Origin: JAGOLU01 sp964542665
GTDB lineage: Bacteria > Patescibacteriota > Microgenomatia > UBA1406 > GWC2-37-13
Reading direction: 5' to 3'
Length of the DNA: 8,735 nucleotides
Assembly (NCBI GenBank): GCA_964542665.1
Contig: CAZIUF010000031.1
Span: forward strand, 1 to 8,735
Each line of letters starts with the position of its first letter. Within the stretch, counting starts at the first letter, position 1. Position numbers and translations under genes: made by a program. The notes beneath the pieces were generated by a model. That model was given only the letters and a program-made list of their open reading frames with translations, was not told the DNA's origin and ran no database searches. Shown piece by piece: positions 1 through 6,600 of this stretch.

Positions 1-20
1 CTCTCTCTCTCTCTGAGAGA
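1..20. repeat. CT dinucleotide run ending in a GA run
   Basis: Seven CT units at 1-14 are followed by GAGAGA at 15-20, which makes a small inverted repeat centred on base 14. It sits at the very start of the window, so what lies upstream is unknown. It may be a simple-sequence tract or the edge of a contig. Confidence 0.5.
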
Positions 21-24
21 ATAC

Positions 25-30
25 TATAAG
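25..30 (+). promoter_or_regulatory. Possible -10 box before the small helical-protein gene
   Basis: TATAAG at 25-30 matches the -10 consensus at five of six bases. No -35 box can be seen because the upstream bases are CT repeats. If it is used, the leader would be about 60 bases and would contain the palindrome at 48-61. Confidence 0.25.
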
Positions 31-47
31 TTGTTTTGTTCTTAACT

Positions 48-61
48 CATGCACGTGCATG
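48..61. repeat. Perfect 14-bp palindrome upstream of the first gene
   Basis: CATGCACGTGCATG is its own reverse complement. It lies between a possible -10 box and the SD site of the first gene, which is where an operator would sit. No dedicated regulator gene is adjacent, so a role is only a guess. Confidence 0.4.
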
Positions 62-99
62 GGAGCGGGATAAGACAAATAAAAAAAACGGGAGACATG

Positions 100-333
100 A
101 TGAAAGAAATAGTTCTGGGCAAATTAAGAGAGCTTGAACAAAAGCTCACTAAGCAGATCGACCGACTGGATGTCGAAAATGACGGTGAGCCGTATGAACA
201 AGCGCAGAAACGTTTGGTTGAGCAGTTGTGTGCCATGAGCATTCGAACAGAGCTGAGACTGATTATCTCAGATCTTGAACGCGCATTCGCTTTGGCACCA
301 AATTCCGACCAGATGAGCCTTGACCTCGAGTAA
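100..333 (+). CDS. Small helical protein of unknown function (77 aa)
   Basis: I do not recognise this protein. It is charged and Leu/Glu/Lys/Arg-rich with no membrane segment or signal peptide, and reads as mostly alpha-helix (KLRELEQKLTKQIDRL near the start), possibly a short coiled coil or helical hairpin. The start at 100 is chosen because GGGAG at 90-94 lies five bases before it. An adjacent in-frame ATG at 97 is only two bases from that SD, and a longer reading from 49 begins inside a palindrome and has no SD. This is the only gene in the window with a clear SD. It ends 97 bases before the tRNA nucleotidyltransferase on the same strand; no functional link is evident. Confidence 0.6.
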   Translation: MKEIVLGKLRELEQKLTKQIDRLDVENDGEPYEQAQKRLVEQLCAMSIRTELRLIISDLERAFALAPNSDQMSLDLE

Positions 334-352
334 CCCGTATCCCCTCCTGGTC

Positions 353-368
353 GCGTGCACACGCACGC
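353..368 (+). other. GC-rich hairpin between first gene and cca
   Basis: GCGTGC (353-358) and GCACGC (363-368) pair perfectly around an ACAC loop. A run of eight G (373-380) and then TTCTTTTT (384-391) follow. It could end transcription of the upstream gene, but the T-rich part is 15 or more bases after the stem, so it is not a standard intrinsic terminator. Confidence 0.35.
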
Positions 369-418
369 CATCGGGGGGGGAAATTCTTTTTCGCTACTCC
401 CCCACCTACTTTGAGCGG

Positions 419-424
419 TATACT
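419..424 (+). promoter_or_regulatory. Likely -10 box of cca, implying a leaderless transcript
   Basis: TATACT at 419-424 matches TATAAT at five of six bases and ends six bases before the ATG at 431. Transcription would begin at about the start codon. No -35 box stands out upstream. The same GGTATA(A/C)T arrangement is found before the cytidylyltransferase gene at 8133. Confidence 0.45.
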
Positions 425-430
425 ACTCGT

Positions 431-1849
431 ATGTACTCACTTCCCGCTGCTATCACCGATTTTATGCGTGTGTTTACCGATGCTGGCTACCAGATCTATG
501 TGGCCGGTGGTCCCGTGCGCGATCTTGTGCTTGGTCGTGAGGTCACTGATTGGGACTTCACTACGAGCGCTACTCCCGAGCAGATCCTCGCACTCTTTCC
601 CGACTCCTTCTATCACAACACCTATGGGACAGTAACAGTGAAATTGCAAAATGATGTCATCCCAGCGGATGCTGGGATCTCGCAGCTTGACGCCCAAACA
701 GATCGTTCTCAACTATCAACTGTCAACTATCAACTACTCGAAGTCACTCCCTTCCGCCGCGAAGGTACCTATACAGATGGCCGTCACCCAGATGAGGTCA
801 AGTGGGCCAAGACACTTGAGGAAGACCTAGCTCGACGCGATTTCACGATCGGAGCGATGGCATATGATGGGCAGAAAGTGATCGATCTTTTTGACGGGCA
901 AACAGATTTGAAAAATAAAGTGATCAGAACAGTGGGTGACCCAGATAAGCGATTCGGCGAGGATGCGTTGCGACTCTTGCGGGCTGTGCGCTTTAGTGCC
1001 CAGCTTGGATTCCTGATTGAGCCAACGACACTTGAGTCGATCAAGAAAAACGCTGCACTGATCCAAAAGATTTCGTGGGAGCGCATCAGAGATGAGTTTT
1101 ATAAGATCCTTCTCTCACCACATCCGACTGAGGGCGTTTTGTTTCTGCGTTCAACAGGACTTTTGAAATACATTTTGCCCGAGCTTGATGTGTGTTTTGA
1201 TGTGCCACAGAAGTCCCCTGGTCGTCATCATATCTATGATGTGGGAACACACTTGGTCAAATCACTCGAACACTGCACATCGACCAATGTCATCACCCGA
1301 TTTGCCACTCTCATCCACGATATCGGCAAGGCACCCACCTTTCACCTGGATCCTGACACGCAGATGATCACATTTTATAACCACGAGGTGGTCGGTGAAC
1401 GTATGGCCACGGACATTGCTGATCGGTTCCGTATGTCCAAGGATGAAAAAGATTTATTTGTCCGACTCGTCGCTCAACATCAGTTCGTCGTATCAGAAGA
1501 GCTGACTGACAATGCGATCAGGAGATTTATCCGCAATGTTGGTCGTGAAAATCTCGAAGAGATGTTTGCGCTCCGTCATGCAGATCGCCTTGGGGGAGCA
1601 GCCACCGAGACGAGTTGGCGCACCGAGCTTTTCAAAAAGCGCGTCGCAGAGCTACTCATCGAGCCATTTACTGTCAAGGATTTGAAAATCGATGGCAATG
1701 ATGTGATGAAGATATTGAATATCAAACCATCCAAACAGGTTGGCGACATCCTCGATGCGTTGTTTGAAAAGGTAGTAAATAAAGAGCTAGAAAACGAGCG
1801 AGAGGTACTTATTCAGCAGCTGTCGCTGATATCTAAGGCCATAAAATAG
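431..1849 (+). CDS. cca: CCA-adding tRNA nucleotidyltransferase with HD domain (472 aa)
   Basis: Adds or repairs the 3' CCA end of tRNA from CTP and ATP in the cytoplasm. The class II polymerase-beta-type head is clear: GGPVRD at 26-31, metal-binding D40 and D42 in TDWDF, RRDFTIGA at 135-142, and the RxxED...RLLRAVRFSAQLGF segment at about 174-194. The C-terminal part holds an HD phosphohydrolase domain (H296-D297 in LIHDIGK, with H318 and H350 as further possible ligands). Start 431 is chosen because the family normally has about 25 residues before GGxVRD; an upstream TTG at 320 would add 37 residues, part of them encoded by a G8 tract. No SD precedes 431. Residues of about 75-103 form an unusual in-frame insert from repeat DNA, between strands that are normally joined by a short turn. 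The enzyme should still be active because all catalytic motifs are intact. Confidence 0.93.
   Translation: MYSLPAAITDFMRVFTDAGYQIYVAGGPVRDLVLGREVTDWDFTTSATPEQILALFPDSFYHNTYGTVTVKLQNDVIPADAGISQLDAQTDRSQLSTVNYQLLEVTPFRREGTYTDGRHPDEVKWAKTLEEDLARRDFTIGAMAYDGQKVIDLFDGQTDLKNKVIRTVGDPDKRFGEDALRLLRAVRFSAQLGFLIEPTTLESIKKNAALIQKISWERIRDEFYKILLSPHPTEGVLFLRSTGLLKYILPELDVCFDVPQKSPGRHHIYDVGTHLVKSLEHCTSTNVITRFATLIHDIGKAPTFHLDPDTQMITFYNHEVVGERMATDIADRFRMSKDEKDLFVRLVAQHQFVVSEELTDNAIRRFIRNVGRENLEEMFALRHADRLGGAATETSWRTELFKKRVAELLIEPFTVKDLKIDGNDVMKILNIKPSKQVGDILDALFEKVVNKELENEREVLIQQLSLISKAIK
659..678 (+). repeat. Palindromic repeat unit inside cca
   Basis: ATCCCAGC (659-666) and GCTGGGAT (671-678) are perfect inverted repeats around GGAT, preceded by GTC. 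The layout, and the translation VIPADAGI, resemble the dispersed GTCATTCCCGC...GCGGGAAT palindromes known from many bacteria, which translate as VIPAEAGI; that comparison is from memory. Here the unit is in frame within the catalytic domain of the CCA enzyme. Confidence 0.7.
709..736 (+). repeat. Four tandem heptamers TCAACT(A/G) inside cca
   Basis: Units at 709-715, 716-722, 723-729 and 730-736 read TCAACTA, TCAACTG, TCAACTA, TCAACTA. The array lies 30 bases after the palindrome at 659-678 and encodes roughly QLSTVNYQL. A seven-base period is not a multiple of three, so gain or loss of one unit would shift the frame. Confidence 0.85.
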
Positions 1850-1918
1850 CTCACTTCTTCTAATATTACCTATCAGCCGAGTTGATACTTCCACCCAGGT
1901 TGCCAGACGAAGTGAGCT
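1848..1918. repeat. 10-bp inverted repeat across two convergent gene ends
   Basis: AGCTCACTTC (1848-1857) and GAAGTGAGCT (1909-1918) pair perfectly across a 51-base spacer. The left arm starts in the cca stop codon and the right arm lies in the last codons of the phosphatase-like gene. In RNA from the minus strand the stem is followed by ATTTTAT. It might help end both transcripts, but the loop is long and there is no good T run. Confidence 0.35.
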
Positions 1919-2409
1919 GTGGTGAGCTCATCGAGAGAAGTATGATTAATCCAGTAGTCCAGCCCAAACTGTGTAGCACGGTGCCCGATGATCAACACTG
2001 TTTTACCATCATGACTCGTTCTGAGCTCATCGAGAAATGATTTCATCCGCTTCATGCAGTCTTCATATGATTCTCCGTGTGGAAAAGGAGTGCTGATATG
2101 TTCTTTTTTGAGTGGTTCAACGATATCTTTTGACACTCCATTGAGATCACCGTAGTTGCACTCTCTGAGACGCGTATCAGCGACGATGACCAGATCTGAT
2201 CTTTCGCCAAATGCGATATCTGCAGTTCGGGTTGCTCGAATGAGATCGGATGTAAACACTGATTCTATCTTTGTATCCTTATACCTTTGTCCCAAACCAA
2301 ATGCTTGTTCTATGCCAAGCGGAGACAGATCAACATCTTTCCACCCCGATGACAGATCAGATGCATTGTCGTATGTAGTCCCATGAGCTTCAAAGATGAT
2401 GTCGATCAT
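1873..2409 (-). CDS. Histidine-phosphatase-like protein, RHG motif changed to AHG (178 aa)
   Basis: Belongs to the histidine phosphatase (phosphoglycerate mutase-like) superfamily, which transfers phosphate through a catalytic His. Visible parts are H9 in FEAHGTTYDN, the DLSPLGIEQA segment (27-36), R58 in SDLIRATRTAD, acidic E83 in LRECNYGDL and the second core His, H143, in GHRAT. Length is normal for a minimal member. The usual Arg before the nucleophile His is Ala (A8). I remember an EAH-type subfamily with the same GHRAT and WQPGW ending from actinobacteria and CPR, so this may be a family trait and not a lesion. The substrate cannot be told. It is the last gene of the operon: its ATG overlaps the secF TGA (ATGA), so it is probably translated by reinitiation; no SD is seen. 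No terminator is evident after it. Confidence 0.8.
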   Translation of the reverse strand: MIDIIFEAHGTTYDNASDLSSGWKDVDLSPLGIEQAFGLGQRYKDTKIESVFTSDLIRATRTADIAFGERSDLVIVADTRLRECNYGDLNGVSKDIVEPLKKEHISTPFPHGESYEDCMKRMKSFLDELRTSHDGKTVLIIGHRATQFGLDYWINHTSLDELTTAHFVWQPGWKYQLG

Positions 2410-3287
2410 GCTGATTTGTGATTACGACGCTCCAACCATATCATGACTGGAGTCGCGATAAATGGTGATGAGTACACGCCGGTCACTGTACCGATAAGTA
2501 GCGCGATCGCAAAGTACCTGATGGATGTACCTCCGAGGAGAACGAGTGAGAATAACATGAAAATGATGGTCAAAGAGTTGTTGAGTGATCGTACCATCGT
2601 CGAGGTGACTGCATGGTCTGCTAGATCTGCGATGTTTCCACCCTTGCCCCTTCGCAGTTCATCTCGGATCATGTCAAAGATGACGATCGTGTCATGGACT
2701 GAGAAACTCATGGTGGTCAAGAGCGCAGTGACGAAGAGCGTGTCGAGTGGTGCTCCGAAAAAATGTGAGACGATCGAGTACACACCCAGCACCACAGCTA
2801 TATCGTGGAGCAATGCCACAACAGCAGCGACTGCAAACGACATCTTACGGAAGGAGTAGAAGATATATGACAGTATGACAAGTACTCCACATGCAGCTGC
2901 GATGAGTGTCTTGCGGATCGCATCTGCACCGATCGTTGGCCCAACTGATTCGAGTGATGAAAGCTTAACGGGTGCATTTGCCAATTTTTCCAACTTTGAT
3001 CTCAGGGTGGGTTCTTGAGCATCTTCAAACTTTGATAGTCTGAGTGTCAATACTCCATCGGGATTCAGTTTATGATCCACGAGCTCCGATTTGAAACTGG
3101 TGACGAGTTCGTTGAGTTGATTAGTCTCGACTTTTGTATTGGGTGCTGTTTTATATTGGATGAGAGTCCCACCAGTAAAATCAATTGAAACGTTATATCC
3201 ATACTTTACGATAGAAAATATTCCCGAGCCAATCACGAGCAGTGAGATGATGAGGTACAGTTTGGTGTATCGTGAAAAATGAATCAT
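2406..3287 (-). CDS. secF: Protein translocase subunit SecF (293 aa)
   Basis: Works with SecD to use the proton motive force to pull exported proteins off SecYEG at the late stage of translocation. Six membrane segments fit: one near 9-27, then five at about 128-146, 150-171, 180-196, 238-254 and 258-284. The first periplasmic domain opens with IDFTGGT (35-41) and ends with SVGPTIG (114-120). The fourth-segment signature is SVHDTIVIFDMIRDELR (196-212); D199 matches the conserved acidic position, and His stands where Asn is common. The length is typical. The gene starts five bases after the secD stop with no SD, so coupling to secD is likely. The 12-bp palindrome AATCATATGATT at 3282-3293 covers the start codon, probably by chance. 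Confidence 0.95.
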   Translation of the reverse strand: MIHFSRYTKLYLIISLLVIGSGIFSIVKYGYNVSIDFTGGTLIQYKTAPNTKVETNQLNELVTSFKSELVDHKLNPDGVLTLRLSKFEDAQEPTLRSKLEKLANAPVKLSSLESVGPTIGADAIRKTLIAAACGVLVILSYIFYSFRKMSFAVAAVVALLHDIAVVLGVYSIVSHFFGAPLDTLFVTALLTTMSFSVHDTIVIFDMIRDELRRGKGGNIADLADHAVTSTMVRSLNNSLTIIFMLFSLVLLGGTSIRYFAIALLIGTVTGVYSSPFIATPVMIWLERRNHKSA

Positions 3288-3292
3288 ATGAT

Positions 3293-4687
3293 TTATCTAT
3301 AGAAAAATCTGAGTATGCGACGAGTTACGAATATTCCTGTAAATAGATTGACGATGACACCAATCGCTAATGTGAGTGCAAATCCTCGGACCAGCCCAAA
3401 CTGTGGAAGAAACTCCCAGTTGAGCGGATTGAACAATATAAATGACACAAGAAGTGTGGTGACGTTCGCATCTTTGATCGCACTCATCGCACGACCAAAT
3501 CCTATCCTGATCGCAACTTCTCGTGGTTTGCCGTGTCGCAACTCATCTTTGATTCGCTCAAAAATCAAAATATTTGCATCAACTGCCATACCAACTGAGA
3601 GGATAAATCCAGCGATACCGGGCAACGTCAAGACAACGGGGACGATCCGATAAAGTGCATGTGTGATGAGACCATACAGGAGCAATCCAAGACTTGCGAC
3701 TATTCCCATGCGTCCATAGAACATGACCATAAAAAGCACTACCATACTCAGGCCTACAACACCTGCGATGATACTTTTATTGACTTCAGATGTACCAAGC
3801 GTTGCGCCGATCGTGCGTTGTTCAACGAGCTTGATGGGTACAGGGAGCGCGCCAGAGTTGATCGCGATCGCAAGCTCTTTGGCTGAGTCAACCGTGAAGC
3901 TCCCGCTGATGACTGCAGTGCCATCGAGGATCTCACTCTGGACAACTGGAGCGGTAAGCACATCGTTGTCGAGAAATATTCCTACAAACTTACGCAGGTT
4001 TCGCTTGGTGATATCGGCAAATAGCTTTGTTCCTTCCGGAGTGAACTGAAGCTGCACGTTGGGCTCACCATTTTGCTGGTTAAATACTACTTGTGCTTTC
4101 TTCACATCTTTGCCTGTTAATCCTGTGGGTTTTGTGAGTTTGAATATTGCCGAGAGCGTTGCTATGGATTCGGGGATACTCGGATCGATGGGTCCTTCTT
4201 CTTTGAAAGTGAGTTGTGCGGTGCGGCCGATGAGATCCACGGCACTTTTGGGATCCTTTACCCCAGGGAGATCGACTGTGATGCGATGGATCTTGCCTGA
4301 TTTAGTAGTTTGAACAACTGGTTCTGATACTCCAAACAGGTTGACTCGTCGTTCGATGATATTTCGTGTTGCAGCCAGTGCATCTGCAACATCAGCTGAG
4401 GGCAATTTGGATGTGTCGGTCTCAAATACAAAGTGACTTCCACCTTGGAGATCGAGTCCGAGCTTCGTGACAAACTCACGAGTAATGCTTTTTCCACCTA
4501 TTGTTGTGCTGATTTTTGGCGGATTGAGCTTGTCTATCTGCCATGTGCTTCGTGAAACCTTAAATGGTCTAAAGGAATCGACTCGGATCGTAGGGACGGA
4601 AACATTGACAGGAAAGTTTTCAGGAAAGTTAAACCAGAGAAGACCGGCAACGAGCAAAAGAGTGATGAGTCGTGAGAACCACTTCAT
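3293..4687 (-). CDS. secD: Protein translocase subunit SecD (464 aa)
   Basis: Partner of SecF in the inner membrane, helping complete Sec-dependent export and keeping the SecYEG channel working. Residues 4-20 form the first membrane helix. LGLDLQGG at 76-83 is the family hallmark at the start of the first periplasmic domain, and the large second periplasmic region runs to about 300. Five helices follow from about 305 to 455. GMAVDAN at 366-372, then ILIFERIKDELR, is the fourth-helix signature; D370 is the conserved Asp linked to proton-driven function. At 464 residues it is shorter than the E. coli protein (about 615) but normal for single-domain SecD of Gram-positives and CPR. A 57-base gap separates it from the gene upstream, and no SD precedes ATACCTATG. 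secF follows after five bases. Confidence 0.96.
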   Translation of the reverse strand: MKWFSRLITLLLVAGLLWFNFPENFPVNVSVPTIRVDSFRPFKVSRSTWQIDKLNPPKISTTIGGKSITREFVTKLGLDLQGGSHFVFETDTSKLPSADVADALAATRNIIERRVNLFGVSEPVVQTTKSGKIHRITVDLPGVKDPKSAVDLIGRTAQLTFKEEGPIDPSIPESIATLSAIFKLTKPTGLTGKDVKKAQVVFNQQNGEPNVQLQFTPEGTKLFADITKRNLRKFVGIFLDNDVLTAPVVQSEILDGTAVISGSFTVDSAKELAIAINSGALPVPIKLVEQRTIGATLGTSEVNKSIIAGVVGLSMVVLFMVMFYGRMGIVASLGLLLYGLITHALYRIVPVVLTLPGIAGFILSVGMAVDANILIFERIKDELRHGKPREVAIRIGFGRAMSAIKDANVTTLLVSFILFNPLNWEFLPQFGLVRGFALTLAIGVIVNLFTGIFVTRRILRFFYR

Positions 4688-4744
4688 AGGTATTCAGTCG
4701 GTCAGTGTATCAAATGAGCCGAGGAAAACAATAGCGGTATCATG

Positions 4745-5341
4745 TCACTTATTCATTTCTTCTTCTTGACCATGCAGCATCACCTTGGGGGTACGTAGGA
4801 ACTTCCAGATAAATGGATCGTTGCTTCGTTTGCGGAAAGTGAACTCATCCTCGCTCATAACAGAGTAGTTGACCTCTCGACCAAAGTCTTGCTGGGTGTA
4901 TGCGACGATCTGAGCCACCTCAGGCACGACGATAGTGCCTACCACAAGTAGGTAGATCTCATCAGGTCTAACATCTTGTCTTTTTGCGTATTTCAGTGAC
5001 AAGGCGATATATTTTAACTTCCCTAGTTTTGGTAGATTTTCTCTGATCTGTTCTGCGAGCACCGAAGTTCGCATAAATATCCGAAGGAAATCATCATAAT
5101 ATCTATAGTGAGGGTTAAGAGTGAAAAATACCTTATTGAGACGACGCTCACTTGTCAGCACTTTGCCATCGACCATGATATCGAGTTCGCGCTTCACCGC
5201 GTTCACTTCTTCATCAATGCGCCTGACGATATCACGAAGATAGTAGCTATCAGCGGGATGCTGAAAAAATAACGTCAATATCTCGCGGCGAGTTTGTGAG
5301 GTGATGATGTGGTCGAGCATACGAGTGGACAAGTCACTCAT
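4745..5341 (-). CDS. Winged-helix protein with degenerate nucleotidyltransferase domain (198 aa)
   Basis: Residues of about 10-75 form a winged helix of the ArsR/MarR kind: TRREILTLFFQHP, a recognition region around YYLRDIVRRIDEEVNAVKRE, then a wing with VLTSERRLNKVFFTLN. Residues 108-192 look like a small MNT-type nucleotidyltransferase domain of the kind often fused to such a helix (LLVVG, then GREVNYSVMSEDEF, then NDPFIWKFL and KVMLHG). The catalytic GSxxRG...SDIDL pattern is not there: the matching stretch reads SLKYAKR and DEIYLLVVG. It is therefore probably a DNA-binding or scaffold protein without transferase activity. It starts by a one-base TAATG overlap with the DUF3048 gene and lies upstream of secD, so it could regulate its own operon. 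No partner HEPN-type toxin gene is adjacent, so a MNT/HEPN toxin pair is not supported. Confidence 0.7.
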   Translation of the reverse strand: MSDLSTRMLDHIITSQTRREILTLFFQHPADSYYLRDIVRRIDEEVNAVKRELDIMVDGKVLTSERRLNKVFFTLNPHYRYYDDFLRIFMRTSVLAEQIRENLPKLGKLKYIALSLKYAKRQDVRPDEIYLLVVGTIVVPEVAQIVAYTQQDFGREVNYSVMSEDEFTFRKRSNDPFIWKFLRTPKVMLHGQEEEMNK

Positions 5342-6585
5342 TATTCATTTGTGGTCTGCACCGTTTTCTTTGGTGTTGTTTCCACAGACTTTTTTTGTGG
5401 CAAACTATTTCCAGAGTATACCTCATTACCCGCTGGTATGAGACTCAACCATACTTCACCTCTGACCATAGAGATCTCTTTGTCTTTTTCATCCCAAAAC
5501 ATCATCTTGTCGTCAAGAGTATCTTTTGACCAGGTACCCTCGATCTTTTTTCCATTTTGGAAGATGTGTGCTTTTCCTCCACTGGTGAGATTGTAGATGA
5601 TGTGTCCACCTGGGTAATCATCATTTGCTGCAGTCTCGACTGCTTCGATCAAAATGACGTTTTTGGCAAATAGCTGTTTGCTGGTATTGTAGTCTTTATG
5701 TGGCTTTCCTCCGTTTGTTCGTAGATACGTATTGGTAGCTTTATCGTAGTTCCAGAGGACTCCATACTCATCTGTATTGGTATCATAGAAATTGTATGAG
5801 ATCACCGAAACGCTACCTCGAGCTGAGGTTGCTGAGTCATCGATGAACTTCCACGGGGCCCAGTCCTCGTCCCAACGGACGCCGTCCTCATCTACTTCGG
5901 TCAGGTTTCGAGTCTTCGCAGCGAAATCCCAAAGTTTTGCAGTTGACGCATACATCGTGTGTTCAGTAGCTACACCTGGAAGTCGGTCATAATCACGATA
6001 ATAATATGGATACGGTATCGAGAATTGATTTAGGTCATTGTACTGATTCCATCCAAGCTTGCTGATCAGACCGAGAGCATCTGCCTTGGCTCCATTGCCA
6101 CACCCACTCCCTGTCTCTTTGTCACAGTTTGCTCCTCCGACGTGTGCGTAAAGTGGACTATTGCCCCATTCACGAAGTAGGTTGACGAAGTGGACGCGTG
6201 CGGAGCGAACAGGCCCAACAGTTTTAGCATCTTGGCAGTAAAAAATGCTCAGGGTACGTGTCACGCCACCTTCAGATACACCTTCATAAACAACATCTGC
6301 GTTTGAGATACCTGACTGTGGACGAGACTCTTGATGGTTTTCGATCACCACTGCCAGAGGTCTACGCTTTTCCCATTTTGCTTTTGCAGTTTTACCATAC
6401 ATCTTGCCGTTGGTTGGACACTGTTCTGTGAGTGGTTCGGGTGGTATCGTAGGCTCAGTTGGGACGTTGGCTACCTTTGGCGTACCAACAGAGGCGACAC
6501 CAAAAGTACGCGCACCAACATACGACACACCTGCGGCACATATATATATGATGATTGAAGAGGCGACCAGTTGTTTTATTGTCAT
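5341..6585 (-). CDS. DUF3048 membrane-anchored surface protein, YerB-like (414 aa)
   Basis: Function unknown; the family (YerB in Bacillus) is found outside the membrane, mostly in Gram-positives and CPR. Residues 7-23 form an N-terminal membrane helix, followed by a Pro/Thr-rich linker (36-54). The domain begins at CPTNGKMYG (56-64), with the conserved RPLAVVIENHQESRP (75-89), VGPVRSAR (123-130), TEHTMYAS (207-214) and a second beta-rich subdomain ending near SLIPAG (381-386). C56, C117, C154 and C162 could form disulfides outside the cell. There is no lipobox, so it is a signal-anchor protein, not a lipoprotein. The tail (397-414) is Lys/Thr-rich and disordered. It is first in the operon, with a good promoter 16 bases upstream and no SD. 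Its stop overlaps the next start as TAATG. Confidence 0.88.
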   Translation of the reverse strand: MTIKQLVASSIIIYICAAGVSYVGARTFGVASVGTPKVANVPTEPTIPPEPLTEQCPTNGKMYGKTAKAKWEKRRPLAVVIENHQESRPQSGISNADVVYEGVSEGGVTRTLSIFYCQDAKTVGPVRSARVHFVNLLREWGNSPLYAHVGGANCDKETGSGCGNGAKADALGLISKLGWNQYNDLNQFSIPYPYYYRDYDRLPGVATEHTMYASTAKLWDFAAKTRNLTEVDEDGVRWDEDWAPWKFIDDSATSARGSVSVISYNFYDTNTDEYGVLWNYDKATNTYLRTNGGKPHKDYNTSKQLFAKNVILIEAVETAANDDYPGGHIIYNLTSGGKAHIFQNGKKIEGTWSKDTLDDKMMFWDEKDKEISMVRGEVWLSLIPAGNEVYSGNSLPQKKSVETTPKKTVQTTNE

Positions 6586-6600
6586 AAGATTATGGATTGC

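Noticed and set aside
49..99. Longer start at 49 for the first gene
   Set aside because: It begins inside a 14-bp palindrome with no SD, whereas GGGAG stands correctly before the ATG at 100.
320..430. TTG start giving the CCA enzyme 37 more residues
   Set aside because: The extension is low-complexity, partly encoded by a G8 tract, overlaps the first gene and has no SD; the family needs only about 25 residues before GGxVRD, which the ATG at 431 supplies.
1850..1872. Intrinsic terminator between cca and the phosphatase-like gene
   Set aside because: There is no compact GC stem followed by a T run in either direction; only the long-range inverted repeat is present.
2443..2859. 138-codon plus-strand open frame opposite secF
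   Set aside because: It is a shadow of secF; the minus-strand reading has clear SecF motifs and this one has none.
3282..3293. 12-bp palindrome AATCATATGATT at the secD/secF junction
   Set aside because: It is short, AT-rich and built around the start codon; chance is enough to explain it.
3723..4049. 108-codon plus-strand open frame opposite secD
   Set aside because: It is a shadow of secD with no domain-like pattern.
4745..5341. MNT/HEPN toxin-antitoxin member
   Set aside because: The catalytic NTase residues are missing and no HEPN-like gene is adjacent.
6537..6549. Short AT dinucleotide run as a promoter or slippage site
   Set aside because: It lies within the DUF3048 coding sequence and simply encodes Ile-Tyr-Ile of the membrane helix.
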